DNA from: CAWDDA01 sp963813345
GTDB taxonomy: Bacteria; Acidobacteriota; Blastocatellia; RBC074
Reading direction: 5' to 3'
Assembly (NCBI GenBank): GCA_963813345.1
Contig: CAWEYR010000011.1
Location: forward strand, 1-64,000
Length of the DNA stretch: 64,000 bases
Part shown: positions 21,029 to 30,505 of the stretch, piece after piece
Position numbering within the stretch: position 1 is the stretch's first letter
How the letters are laid out: each line of letters starts with the position of its first letter
Program-made: the position numbers and the translations under genes
The notes under the pieces: generated by a model
What the model saw: the letters and a program-made list of their open reading frames with translations, nothing else
Databases searched by the model: none
Told to the model about the DNA's origin: nothing

Positions 21029-21144
21029 CACGCATTTCTTTATCTTCATGCCACTAGCTGGTTGGCTGCGTAAGCAGCTTTCATTTTCGGGAACGAATCC
21101 CCTGCTGCCGAAACCCACGGCGATCAATTCGCCAGCAGTGCGTT

Positions 21145-21235
21145 CCTACCCCTTGCCAGGCGAGAAGTGGAAGGACTGGACCTGTCTTACGGAACGATGG
21201 TGGTTGATTATGCGAGTCTCCGAATCAGGGATTAG
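21145..21235 (+). pseudogene. Remnant of the 3' end of a second kinase/SBP5 fusion gene
   Basis: About 90 bp match 10647-10738 at roughly 90% by eye, including the whole stretch from GGAAGGACTGGACCTG to the terminal CAGGGATTAG. That stretch is the last 29 codons of the kinase/SBP5 gene (ending DYASLRIRD). Nothing upstream of 21145 continues the match, so it is a short orphan fragment of a paralogous or duplicated copy. Confidence 0.7.
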
Positions 21236-21533
21236 GCGGGCTTAGCTCCTATATTCGATCAATCTTCTGTGCAGTCGTCGCGAGCCGGTTGAAGATGTGA
21301 ACGATACAGGAACGGGCACCCAGTAGCGCTTCGATCTCCCCGAGTAATCAATAGCGTGGATCGGAGAGCACCGTTCGATCTGGGAGCGGCGATTTGATCG
21401 CCTCGGCGAACCGCTCGCTGAGCCTGACGACGAACGAAGAGCATTCTTCCGCTTTTTGCGTTGCCCTTTTTCTCTCCGCGCCTGCGCTCTTACCTGTAGG
21501 TGCAGTCCAATCTTCTTAGCTGGAGAAAATGGG
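21236..21533. other. Unassigned region
   Basis: No recognised gene. On the minus strand two adjacent frames read FVVRLSERFAEAIKSPLPD and then GEIEALLGARSCIVHIFNR, ending at a stop at 21249. These may be the tail of a decayed minus-strand gene, but I cannot name a family. Confidence 0.25.
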
Positions 21534-21755
21534 ATGAAATGCGAAGGCCCCGCCTGCAGCGTGGTCGACATCTACTGGGACGACTCAGAATCTGCCTATC
21601 GGGTCAAGAACTACGGATCACGGCCGGTGCTTATCGTACTGGAGGGCTCGTCGGGTGAAATGTCGGTGCGGCTGGAACCTGGAGGAGATGATCTCGTTCG
21701 CCTGGCCGAGTTCGACCTTCCGTACAAAGCATGCTTTTGTGACAACGTGAGTTGA
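21534..21755 (+). CDS. Small hypothetical protein, 73 residues
   Basis: The ATG at 21534 has GGAG 8 bp upstream and starts MKCEGPACSVVDIYWDD. The middle (NYGSRPVLIVLEGSSGEMSV) looks like a small beta domain, and the C-terminus carries two cysteines (CFC). A longer upstream extension in the same frame is Cys/Arg-rich and less protein-like, so I chose the internal start. Function is unknown. It precedes the sigma-factor gene by about 75 bp. Confidence 0.5.
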   Translation: MKCEGPACSVVDIYWDDSESAYRVKNYGSRPVLIVLEGSSGEMSVRLEPGGDDLVRLAEFDLPYKACFCDNVS

Positions 21756-21829
21756 GCCGACGCGGCCCTGTTTTGGGTGGAATACCGCTAATGAACATAT
21801 GAGGGTGTGCCTCTCGTGTAACAATCGGC

Positions 21830-22438
21830 TTGAATCGCTCTCTGGAGTTGATATGGAAGATCGAAGACCAGATCACGCTGTTGCTGCAAAGGCTGCGTAA
21901 CGGAGACCGTGATGCGGAATCGGAGCTTATGCCCATTGTGTATAAGCATTTGCACGGCCTTGCCCAAAAGCAGTTCAAGTCAGAACGCCCTGGCAACAGT
22001 CTGCAGCCGACAGCACTAGTGAGCGAATTGTATCTCCGACTGATCCGTGACACTTCCATCGACTGGCAGAGCCGGGGCCACTTTTATGCGATTGCAGCAC
22101 AGACTATTCGCCGCATCCTGGTTGATCACGCGCGTGTCCTGAATGCGCAGCGACGTCCCGCACGCGCGAAGAGAGTGCAAGTCGATGATGTTGTGCTCTA
22201 CTCCGAGGATCACACGACCGAAATCCTGATTATCGATGAGGCGCTCACACGGCTGGCATCGTGGGATGCGCGTCAGGCACAGGTTGTTGAACTGCGTTTT
22301 TTTGCCGGTCTGTCGATCGAAGAGACTGCAAATGCTCTCGGAGTTGCAGAACGCACTGTTAAGCGAGACTGGACCCTGGCGCGAGCCTGGTTAGCTACAG
22401 TGCTGAGCAGCAGCGACGATGCGACTACTCGAGAGTAA
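21830..22438 (+). CDS. ECF sigma factor (TIGR02999-type), intact
   Basis: An intact sigma-70 ECF factor of about 202 residues. Sigma2 is ITLLLQRLRNGDRDAESEL, LQPTALVSELYLRLI and HFYAIAAQTIRRILVDHAR. Sigma4 is IDEALTRLASWDARQAQVVE and LSIEETANALGVAERTVKRD. No in-frame ATG exists before residue 40, so the start must be TTG: at 21830, or at 21848 further in. A kinase gene begins 7 bp after the stop, so the two form an operon. Pairing with a kinase fits the ECF43-like arrangement, in which phosphorylation controls the sigma factor; here that is inferred from position only. Confidence 0.85.
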   Translation: MNRSLELIWKIEDQITLLLQRLRNGDRDAESELMPIVYKHLHGLAQKQFKSERPGNSLQPTALVSELYLRLIRDTSIDWQSRGHFYAIAAQTIRRILVDHARVLNAQRRPARAKRVQVDDVVLYSEDHTTEILIIDEALTRLASWDARQAQVVELRFFAGLSIEETANALGVAERTVKRDWTLARAWLATVLSSSDDATTRE

Positions 22439-22445
22439 CGGCCTT

Positions 22446-25400
22446 ATGGACTTAACGTACAGGACCCAGGTTCACGCAAGCCATAGCGACGAGAAATTGC
22501 CCTCCAACGTTCTGCCGACTCTCTCCGACCACTCCCGAAATCTGAGCGCGGAGACGGCGCCCCACTCCGATTGTGAATCGGATATCGAAGGCCCCCGCAT
22601 TATTGCTGGCCGGTATCGAGTCATCGCCCGTTTGGGTGGCGGTTCGTTTGGAGATGTCTATCGCGTTTCGGACGAGTTCGGCTCGAGTGATGGCGGGCGG
22701 GAATTCGCTCTGAAAGTACTTCGATCAGCTGATCCTGTTGCACTTCGGTATTTTAAGCGCGAATTCCGGTGTCTCGCTGATGTCTATCATCCAAACATTG
22801 CGCGTCTCTACGAACTGATAGCCTCAGACAACCGTTGGCTATTCACAATGGGAGGTCTGGTCCATGGCCTCGGTTTTCTCCGGTATCTTGCCTCACAATC
22901 CGCCGAAGAGCGTGATACAAAACTGCGCTCGTGCCTGCTGCAACTGGCAGAGGGGCTCTGAGACGCTCCACAGGCGAAAGCTCCTGCATCGCGACTTGAA
23001 GCCATCGAATGTTCTCGGTAACTCCTGAAAGTCGCCTGGTCATTCTTGATTTTGGTCTCGTACGTTCATTCGACGAGGGCTTCCATTCACTTCTCATGCT
23101 GGCTGGCACTCCTGACTATCTAGCTCCTGAACAGGTCAGCGGGTGAGCGCTGCTAGTGCAGCCAGCGACTGGTACGCAGTTGGCGTTATGTTGTATCAAA
23201 GCCTGACAGGACAGCTGCCGTTCAGGGGGAACATCGTCGAGGTGCTCCACAGCAAGCAGTTTGACAGCCCCGTTCAGCCTGCCGAAGCTGGTTCCAGACG
23301 TGCCTTCAGAACTCAACGAGGACTCTGTCTCCGCCTGCTTGACCGCGATCCTGCCAAACGCGGCTCATATGAGGATGTCATACGATTGGTCGGGCCGGGC
23401 GCCTATCTTCAAGTTTGCGAGCCTCGAGCGGCGGGTCCATCGTTGGCCGCATCGAGCCGCTCGCTCGACTGACTGACGCTTTCTCAGCATCGGAGGATCG
23501 GCCTGCCATCATTCATCTTTGCGGTCCTTCAGGAATTGGCAAGACGGCGTTGCTTCGCGAATTCATCAGACTTCTTAGACAAGATACTTCCGTTCTCGTT
23601 TTTGCCGGGCGCTGTTATGAGGGTGAGTCTATACCCGTATCAGGCGCTGGACGACCTGATCGATCACATCAGTCAGTACCTTCGCCGTCTCCCGCACTGA
23701 TCATGTTGAGCGACTGCTGCCGCGCAACTTCGCACTTCTCGTCAGAATGTTTCCAGTACTTGCTCCTTTCCTTTCCAGCGAGATGAGCTGCTACGACGCC
23801 AATCAGTTCGGTGGAACTGCGAACGCGCGCATTTAGCGCTCTACGCGAGCTGTTTGGCCGGCTGAACGAACGCCGAAAGAATTGTCCTGATTATTGACGA
23901 CCTTCAATGGGGTGATGTCGACGGATGCGCGGCGCTGGATCGAACTCTTTTCGGCCCCGGATTCACCTGCCATCACCGGCGTCCTCGCATACCGCTCCGA
24001 AGATATTGCCTCGAGTCCTTCGCTCAATGTTCTGCGCTCCGCGCCGGCGCAACCATCCAGCCCGGGACACGACCTTTCGTCGATCTCGATCAATTTAACA
24101 TTGATGAGTGCAGGCATCTTGCCGAGTCGATGCTCGCAAGGCAATTGAGCACACAGATTCTCGAACGCATATTCGAACAGTCGGAGGGCAATCCTTCTTT
24201 CTGATCCACGAGATCGTACGCTGGAGGGTTGAGCGCGACGGAGGCGGTATTGCTCCAGCGCTTCAGCCTCACCGATGTTGTCCGTTCACGAATGAGTCAG
24301 CTGAGTCGCGAACCCACATTTCCTCGAGCTGGTCGCCGTCGCCGGCCAGCCAACTGAACTGCCGACTCTGCAGCTTGCTGGCGGAACACGTGATCTGCTT
24401 TTCACGCGCAATGAGCTGGCATCCAATCGTCTGCTCCGTTCTCGAACCGTGCACGGACGTGAAGAGGTCGAGGTATTCTGTAGTCGCCGGCTGCGCGCAA
24501 CGATTGTGTCAGGCATGAGCCATAAAGTCTGCGAGCTGCGTCATCGTGAACTTGCGCGTGCTCTTGAAGCTACGGGCGGGGGCGTCCAGAGCGTATCGCA
24601 GCGCACTACCATCAATCCCACGGTCTCTCGCTATGTGCGAAATACGCGCTAGTGGCCGGCAGGCGCGCCTCCGAAGCATTGGCCTTCAACGAGGCGGCCC
24701 GCTTTTTTGAAATGGCGCTCTCAACTCGAGTGCTTGACCCTGGTGCGCGACGAATCGCTCATCGTGAGTGCGCCGATGCGCTCGCGAATGCGGGTCGGGG
24801 CTCGCAGGCTGCTGAGCACTACATTGCCGCGTGTCAGGATGCGACACCGGACGAACAGCTCGAGTGGAAGTTGAGAGCTGCTCAGGAATTGCTCTTTAGC
24901 GGGCACATTGATCGGGGGCTGGGTGTCCTCGGAACCGTATTGGAACATGTAGGCCTGAAATTACCGCGGCCCGGCGCGCTGCTGCCATTGGAACTGGTGC
25001 TACTTCGGCTGAGATTGAAGATTCGAGGATTGCGCTGGCGCGAGCGCAAAGCACGCGAGGTCGCCCAAAAAGTGCTTGTCCGAATCGATACTTGCGCTTC
25101 CGCGGCTACGGGACTGGGATTTGTGGATGTGCTGAGCGGAGCCGTCCTCCAATCAACGCGATTGTTGCTGGCCCTGCAGGCTGGCGAACCGTGCCGCATT
25201 GCACGGGCCCTCGCTATGGAGGCGGGATACCGTTCATCGCGGGAGCGAAGGAAGAGAAAAGCAGCGGACAACTGCTCGAACAGGCAAGAGAGCTGTCTGA
25301 GCAAACCGGAGTCCGCGAGCGATTGGGCTGACTAGCGTCATGGCGTCAACGTGGTCATGGAATATGGGAAGATGGAGCGAGTGCTACGAACGCGCCTGCA

Positions 25401-26251
25401 TTGCTGAAGACATACTGCGGGATCATTACGATCGCCTGACGTGGGAACGTGACACCGCGGCACTCTTCAAAGGCTCCTCGCTCCGGTGGATGGGCCGATG
25501 GGCTGAAATGCAGGCACTTCTTCCAGGCCTTATCGAGGATGCCCGCGCTCGCGGCGACCTCTACGCTGAGTCGGTTCTACAAATGCAGTGCGGGACGAGT
25601 TGTGAGCTTGCCAGGGACACTCCCGACCGAGCCCGAGATGGCCTCAAGTTGCTGGACCGGTGGTCAAACACGGGGTTTCATCTTGAGCACCTGATGGAGA
25701 CCTACAATCAGGTTGAGATTTCACTTTATCTTGGAAACGCAAAGGAAGCATTTGAGACAGTGGTTAGTCGGTGGCCCGCTTTGAACAAATCGTTTTTGTT
25801 GAGGGTACAAACGCTGAACATCAGGATGCGGTCACTTCTTGCGAGAGCAGCCCTTGCGAAGGCTTGTCAAGAGGAGTCCATCGCGACCCGGACGCCTCTG
25901 CTGAAACTTGTCGAGCGCGAAGTCCGTGCGATCAAACGTGAGGACGCGCGCTGGGGCATCGCCCTGGCAGAAATGCTTCAAGCTGGAGTCGCTTCATTAA
26001 CCAAGAGTCGCGATGAAGCTATTGCCGCGTTCGTCCGTGCTGAACAGTTGCTTGTCTTGTCAGACATGCAACTACATTGCGCAATTGCGCGGCGGTCACG
26101 GGGCATGTTAATGGGTGGCAACACTGGAAGCGACATGGTACGGGAAGCAGATACCACATTATTCGCTGAGGGCATCAGGCATCCAGAACGCATCGCGGCA
26201 ATCTTTGCTCCTGGCAAATATCTTCTTCGTTGTGAATATAAACTCATCTAA
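22446..26251 (+). pseudogene. Ser/Thr kinase - STAND ATPase - TPR protein, copy 1, heavily frameshifted
   Basis: This is a paralogue of the gene at 26386-30244. It has a kinase domain (GGGSFGDVYRVSD, FALKVLR, a HRDLKPSN equivalent near 22990, DFGLVRSF), an ATPase domain with Walker A GPSGIGKTALL near 23530 and a DDLQWGD-like Walker B near 23900, then a long helical C-terminus (FNEAARFFEMALSTRVLD; LLPGLIEDARARGDLYAES). Against copy 2 it carries many single-base insertions, for example an extra T after GGGGCTC near 22958, an extra C near 23018, an extra A near 23285 and an extra C near 23637. It cannot be translated as given. It would follow the sigma factor by 7 bp. The last 300 residues (25340-26251) are intact. 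Confidence 0.8.
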
Positions 26252-26316
26252 CCTGGGCACTTCGTGGTGATGTCGCGTCTGGATTCCACCAATCGGCCTT
26301 GTTGCGCGTTAACTGC

Positions 26317-26345
26317 TTGAAAGACACTGACCAAAGTGATACAAG
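26317..26345 (+). promoter_or_regulatory. Weak sigma-70 promoter candidate before kinase copy 2
   Basis: TTGAAA and TACAAG are separated by 17 bp and lie about 40 bp upstream of the ATG at 26386. The -10 is poor, so confidence is low. Confidence 0.25.
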
Positions 26346-26385
26346 CCGATGGAACAAGACACCAGTGCGAGAGTGACCCGTTCCT

Positions 26386-28452
26386 ATGGATGCTACCCGA
26401 TGGGCACGCATTAAGGATGTTTTTACTCAGGCAATTACACTCGGACCAGAGGCGAGCGACGATGTACTGCTTGAAGTGTGCGAAGGTGACGAGGAACTAC
26501 TCTCGGACGTCCGGCCGATTATCGCCGAACACTTCCGCCTCCTGAGCGCGAGCACCTCATCGACATCTACTGTTGAATCGACCAGAGAAGTCCCCAACAT
26601 CATTGCAGGCCGCTATCGGGTAATCACGCGATTGGGCGGCGGTTCCTTTGGTGACGTTTATCGCGTCTCGGACGAGATGGATGGTGGACGTGAGCTCGCC
26701 CTGAAGATACTTCGATCGTCCGATCCGGTTGCAATCCAGTATTTCAAGCGCGAGCGTCGCAGCCTGGCCGATATCCGTCATAACAATATCGTTCGCGTCT
26801 ATTCACTCCACGACTACGAGCATCAGTTACTGTTCACAATGGAGGTTGTCAATGGCCTCGGCTTTCTCCGCTATCTCGCCTCACAGACCGGCGAAGAGCG
26901 CGATGCTAAGCTACGCTCGTGCCTGCTTCAGCTGGCAGAGGGGCTCGAGACCCTTCACGGGCGAAAGCTCCTGCACCGGGATGTGAAGCCGTCCAACGTT
27001 CTGGTAACTCCTGAGGGTCGCCTGGTCATTCTCGATTTTGGTCTCGTGCGTTCATTCGAAGAAGGCTTCCACTCGCTCGTAACGCTCGCCGGCACTCCTG
27101 ACTATATGGCTCCTGAACAGGCCGCGGGCGCAGCAGTCACCGAAGCAAGTGACTGGTATGCAGTTGGCGTCATGTTGTATCAGAGCCTGACAGGACAGCT
27201 CCCCTTCAAGGGTAGCTTCGTCGAGGTGCTCCACAGCAAGCAGTTTGACAGCCCCGTTCAGCCTGCCGAGCTGGTTCCAGACGTCCCCTCAGAACTCAAC
27301 GAGCTCTGTCTCCGGCTGCTCGACCGCGATCCTTCCAAACGCGGCTCATATGAGGACGTCATACGATTGGTCGGGCCGGGCACCTATTTTCAAGCTCGCG
27401 AGCCTCGAGCGCCGGGTATCGTGGGCCGCACCGAGTCGCTCGCTCGACTGACTGACGCTGTCTCAGCATCGGAGGATCGGCCTGCCATCATTCATCTTTG
27501 CGGTCCTTCAGGAATTGGCAAGACGGCGTTGCTTCGGGAATTCATCACGCGTCTTAGACAAGATACTAGCGTTCTCGTTTTTGCCGGGCGCTGTTATGAG
27601 GGTGAGTCTATACCGTATCAGGCGCTCGACGACCTGATCGATCACATCAGTCAGTACTTTCGCCGTCTCCCGCACGATCATGTTGAGCGACTGCTGCCAC
27701 GCAACTTCGCACTGCTCGTCAGAATGTTTCCAGTACTTGCTCCTTTCCTTTCCAGTGATATCAGGCCGGCAGCGCCGCTTAGCTCGGTGGAATTGCGAAC
27801 TCGTGCACTTAGCGCGCTGCGGGAGTTGTTTGGCCGGCTTCGTGAGCGTCACCGAATTGTCCTGGCCATCGATGATCTGCAATGGGGTGATGTGGACGGA
27901 TGCGCGGCTCTCAATGAACTCTTTTCGGCCCCGGATTCACCTGCCATCACCGGCGTCCTCGCGTACCGCTCCGAAGATATTGCCTCGAGTCCTTCGCTCA
28001 ATGTCCTGCGCTCCGCGCCGGCGCGACCATCCAGCCGGGTCACAACGTTGATCGATCTCGATCGATTTGACATTGATGAGTGCAGGCATCTTGCCGAGTC
28101 GATGCTCGCAAGGCAATTGAGCACACAAATTCTCGAACGCATATTCGAACAGTCGGAGGGCAATCCTTTTCTGATCCACGAGATCGTACGCTGGATGAGT
28201 GAGCGCGACGGAGACAGTATTGTTGCCGAGCGCTTCAGCCTCACCGATGTTGTCCGTTCGCGAATGGGTCAGCTGAGTCCCGAAGCCCGCCATTTCCTCG
28301 AGCTGGTTGCCGTTGCAGGCCAGCCGACTGAATTGCCGACTCTGCAGCTTGCTGGAGGAACACGTGATCTGCTTTTCACGCGCGATGAGCTGGCGTCCAA
28401 TCGTCTGCTCCGTTCTCGAACCGTGCACGGACGTGAAGAGGTCGAGATCTGA
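26386..28452 (+). CDS. Ser/Thr kinase - STAND ATPase, copy 2, N-terminal part
   Basis: The 688-residue frame starts MDATRWARIKDVFTQAITLG with the usual acidobacterial lead segment (LLEVCEGDEELLSDV). A kinase domain follows at about residues 77-335 with GGGSFGDVYRVSD, LALKILR, LHRDVKPSN, DFGLVRS and GTPDYMAPEQ. An ATPase domain then has Walker A GPSGIGKTALLREF near residue 373 and Walker B IVLAIDDLQWGD near 491, plus an EGNPFLIHEIVRW block typical of STAND/adenylate-cyclase-type ATPases. There is no signal peptide or membrane helix. The frame is lost at about 28450 and resumes in the next entry. The protein resembles PknK of M. tuberculosis in layout. Its substrate and ligand are unknown. Confidence 0.85.
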   Translation: MDATRWARIKDVFTQAITLGPEASDDVLLEVCEGDEELLSDVRPIIAEHFRLLSASTSSTSTVESTREVPNIIAGRYRVITRLGGGSFGDVYRVSDEMDGGRELALKILRSSDPVAIQYFKRERRSLADIRHNNIVRVYSLHDYEHQLLFTMEVVNGLGFLRYLASQTGEERDAKLRSCLLQLAEGLETLHGRKLLHRDVKPSNVLVTPEGRLVILDFGLVRSFEEGFHSLVTLAGTPDYMAPEQAAGAAVTEASDWYAVGVMLYQSLTGQLPFKGSFVEVLHSKQFDSPVQPAELVPDVPSELNELCLRLLDRDPSKRGSYEDVIRLVGPGTYFQAREPRAPGIVGRTESLARLTDAVSASEDRPAIIHLCGPSGIGKTALLREFITRLRQDTSVLVFAGRCYEGESIPYQALDDLIDHISQYFRRLPHDHVERLLPRNFALLVRMFPVLAPFLSSDIRPAAPLSSVELRTRALSALRELFGRLRERHRIVLAIDDLQWGDVDGCAALNELFSAPDSPAITGVLAYRSEDIASSPSLNVLRSAPARPSSRVTTLIDLDRFDIDECRHLAESMLARQLSTQILERIFEQSEGNPFLIHEIVRWMSERDGDSIVAERFSLTDVVRSRMGQLSPEARHFLELVAVAGQPTELPTLQLAGGTRDLLFTRDELASNRLLRSRTVHGREEVEI

Positions 28453-28454
28453 TC

Positions 28455-30244
28455 ATGACCGGCTGCGCGCAACGATTGTGTCAGGCATCGGCCCCGGAAG
28501 TCTGCGAGCTGCGTCATCGTGAACTCGCGCGTGCTCTTCAAGCTACAGGCGGGCACGATCCAGAGCGTATCGCAGCGCATTACTATCAGTCTCACGATCT
28601 CACGCTATGCGCGAAATACGCGCTCGTGGCCGGCGGGCGCGCGTCCGAAGTATTGGCCTTCAACGAGGCGGCGCGCTTCTTTGAAATGGCACTCTCAACT
28701 CGAGTGCTTGATCCTGGCACGCAACGAATCGCTCATCGTGAGTGCGCCGATGCGCTCGCGAATGCGGGTCGGGGCTCGCAGGCTGCAGAGCACTACATTG
28801 CCGCGTGTCAAGATGCGACACCGGACGAACAGCTCGAGTGGAAGTTGAGAGCTGCTGAGGAATTGCTCCATAGCGGCCATTTCGATCGCGGGATGGCGAT
28901 GCTCTTGACCCTTCTGCAGCAGTTTGGTCTGAAAATCCCGGGCGCGGGAGCCTTTCTGCCCGTTGACCTGCTTTTACGAAGGCTGAGGTTGAAGATTCGC
29001 GGAATGCACTGGCTGGAACGCGACGCCAGCGAAGTACCAAGAAATGAGCTCGCCAGGATCGACATTTGCGCATCTGCGGCTACGGGCCTGGCACTCGTCG
29101 GCGGCACGCGTGGCGCAGCAATTCAATCAACCCGGCTCTTACTGGCGCTTCGAGCAGGTGAACCGTGCCGTGTTGCACGAGCCCTCCCTATAGAAGCGGC
29201 ATATCGCGCATGCGCAGGAGTGAAGGAAGAGAGCGCGGTCAAACAACTGCTTGAACAGGCAAGGGAGTTGTCTGAGCGTACCGGAGACGCGCGCGCAATC
29301 GCACTGACGGGTGCCATGACGACCGTGTGTGACTACTGTATGGGCCGATGGCAGGATGGTTACGAACATGCCTCCCAGGCTCTCGAGATTATGCGCGACT
29401 ATCATGAACGACTTACCTGGGAGCGAGATACCGCGGCGATCCTTAAGGTGGTTGCAATGCGATGGCTCGGCAGATGGGTAGAGATGAAAACGACTGTTCC
29501 GGGCTCATCGAAGACGCAAGATCGCGTGGCGACCTATATGCTGAGTCAATGCTTCAGGCGGAATATGGAATAAGCTGCGAACTGGCCAGTGACGCTCCAG
29601 AGCGGGCTCAAGACGGCCTCAAGGTGCTGGATCGCTGGTCAAGCGGGGATTCTCAATCACGCTCTGCGGTGAGCACTCAGGAATCACAACTCGCCTTCGT
29701 GATAGGTCCCAAGGTCCATACTTTGGTGGAGACTTCGATCTATCTCGGAAATGGAAAGGAAGCTTTCGACGCGATAGTCAGCAGCTGGCCGGCTCTGCGC
29801 CGTTCGTATTTATTGCAGGTTCAAACTGTAAACATTCAAATGCGTTCCCTTCTTGGAAGGGCCGCCATTGCAAGCGCTTTGGTTGAGAAAAACGAGTCTG
29901 CCCGAAGGTCTTTGCTAAGGATAGCCGAACGTGAAGCCCGGGCAATCAGGAAGCACGGAGCGGTCTGGGGAATCGCGCTCGCGGAGATGATTCAAGGAGG
30001 AGTCGAGTCATTCCTCGGTCATAACGATATAGCGATTGCCACATTCCGAAGAGCAGAGCAGTTGTCCGATTCGTCAGGAATGCGACTCCATAGTGCGATC
30101 GCAAGATGGGTACAGTGTCTGTTGATTGGCGGCGACACGGAGAAAGAATTGGCGCCACAGATCGATGCGATCCTGCGGGCTCAAGGAATTGCGCGCCCCG
30201 ATAGAATTGCCGCGGTGATTGCACCAGGCAAGTGCTTTACTTAG
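28455..30244 (+). CDS. C-terminal TPR-like region of kinase-ATPase copy 2 (frameshifted)
   Basis: The frame 28455-29573 continues the previous protein (EVCELRHRELARALQATGG, FNEAARFFEMALSTRVLD, EQLEWKLRAAEELLHSG), and after a second break near 29510 the frame 29462-30244 completes it (LIEDARSRGDLYAESMLQ to DRIAAVIAPGKCFT). The region is alpha-helical and repeat-like, as in MalT/PknK-type regulators, where it mediates ligand or partner binding. Only about three frame breaks occur in this 3.9 kb gene, far fewer than in copy 1, so a working gene with a few sequence errors is plausible. Repaired length is about 1285 residues. Confidence 0.75.
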
Positions 30245-30339
30245 AAATGAAGAGTGTATTGATCCTGAGCAAACAGGCACTCGTCAGGACTTTTTCGGCA
30301 TTGCCTCCTAAATGACTCCACGAATCTGGCTTACGTTCT

Positions 30340-30496
30340 AGCTGATCAATTACCGGCTTACGCCATTGCTCCGGAGATCCCCTTACGCTGGTATTCGCGA
30401 CCGGATTTCGGCTATTGGTTCGCGCTGAACGCAACGTACCTGCCTGCAAGGCGCGCATCGAGAGTCGATCCGATCGTCGCACTACGCGAGGGGTGA
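30340..30496 (+). pseudogene. C-terminal stub of an ADOP/MacB-type permease
   Basis: The frame ends YLPARRASRVDPIVALREG at 30496, the signature C-terminus of ADOP permeases. Just upstream, fragments such as LVFATGF fit the last membrane helix in a neighbouring frame. The rest of the gene is absent; the preceding DNA belongs to the kinase copy. It is a relic. Confidence 0.65.
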
Positions 30497-30505
30497 AACG
30501 CGTGT

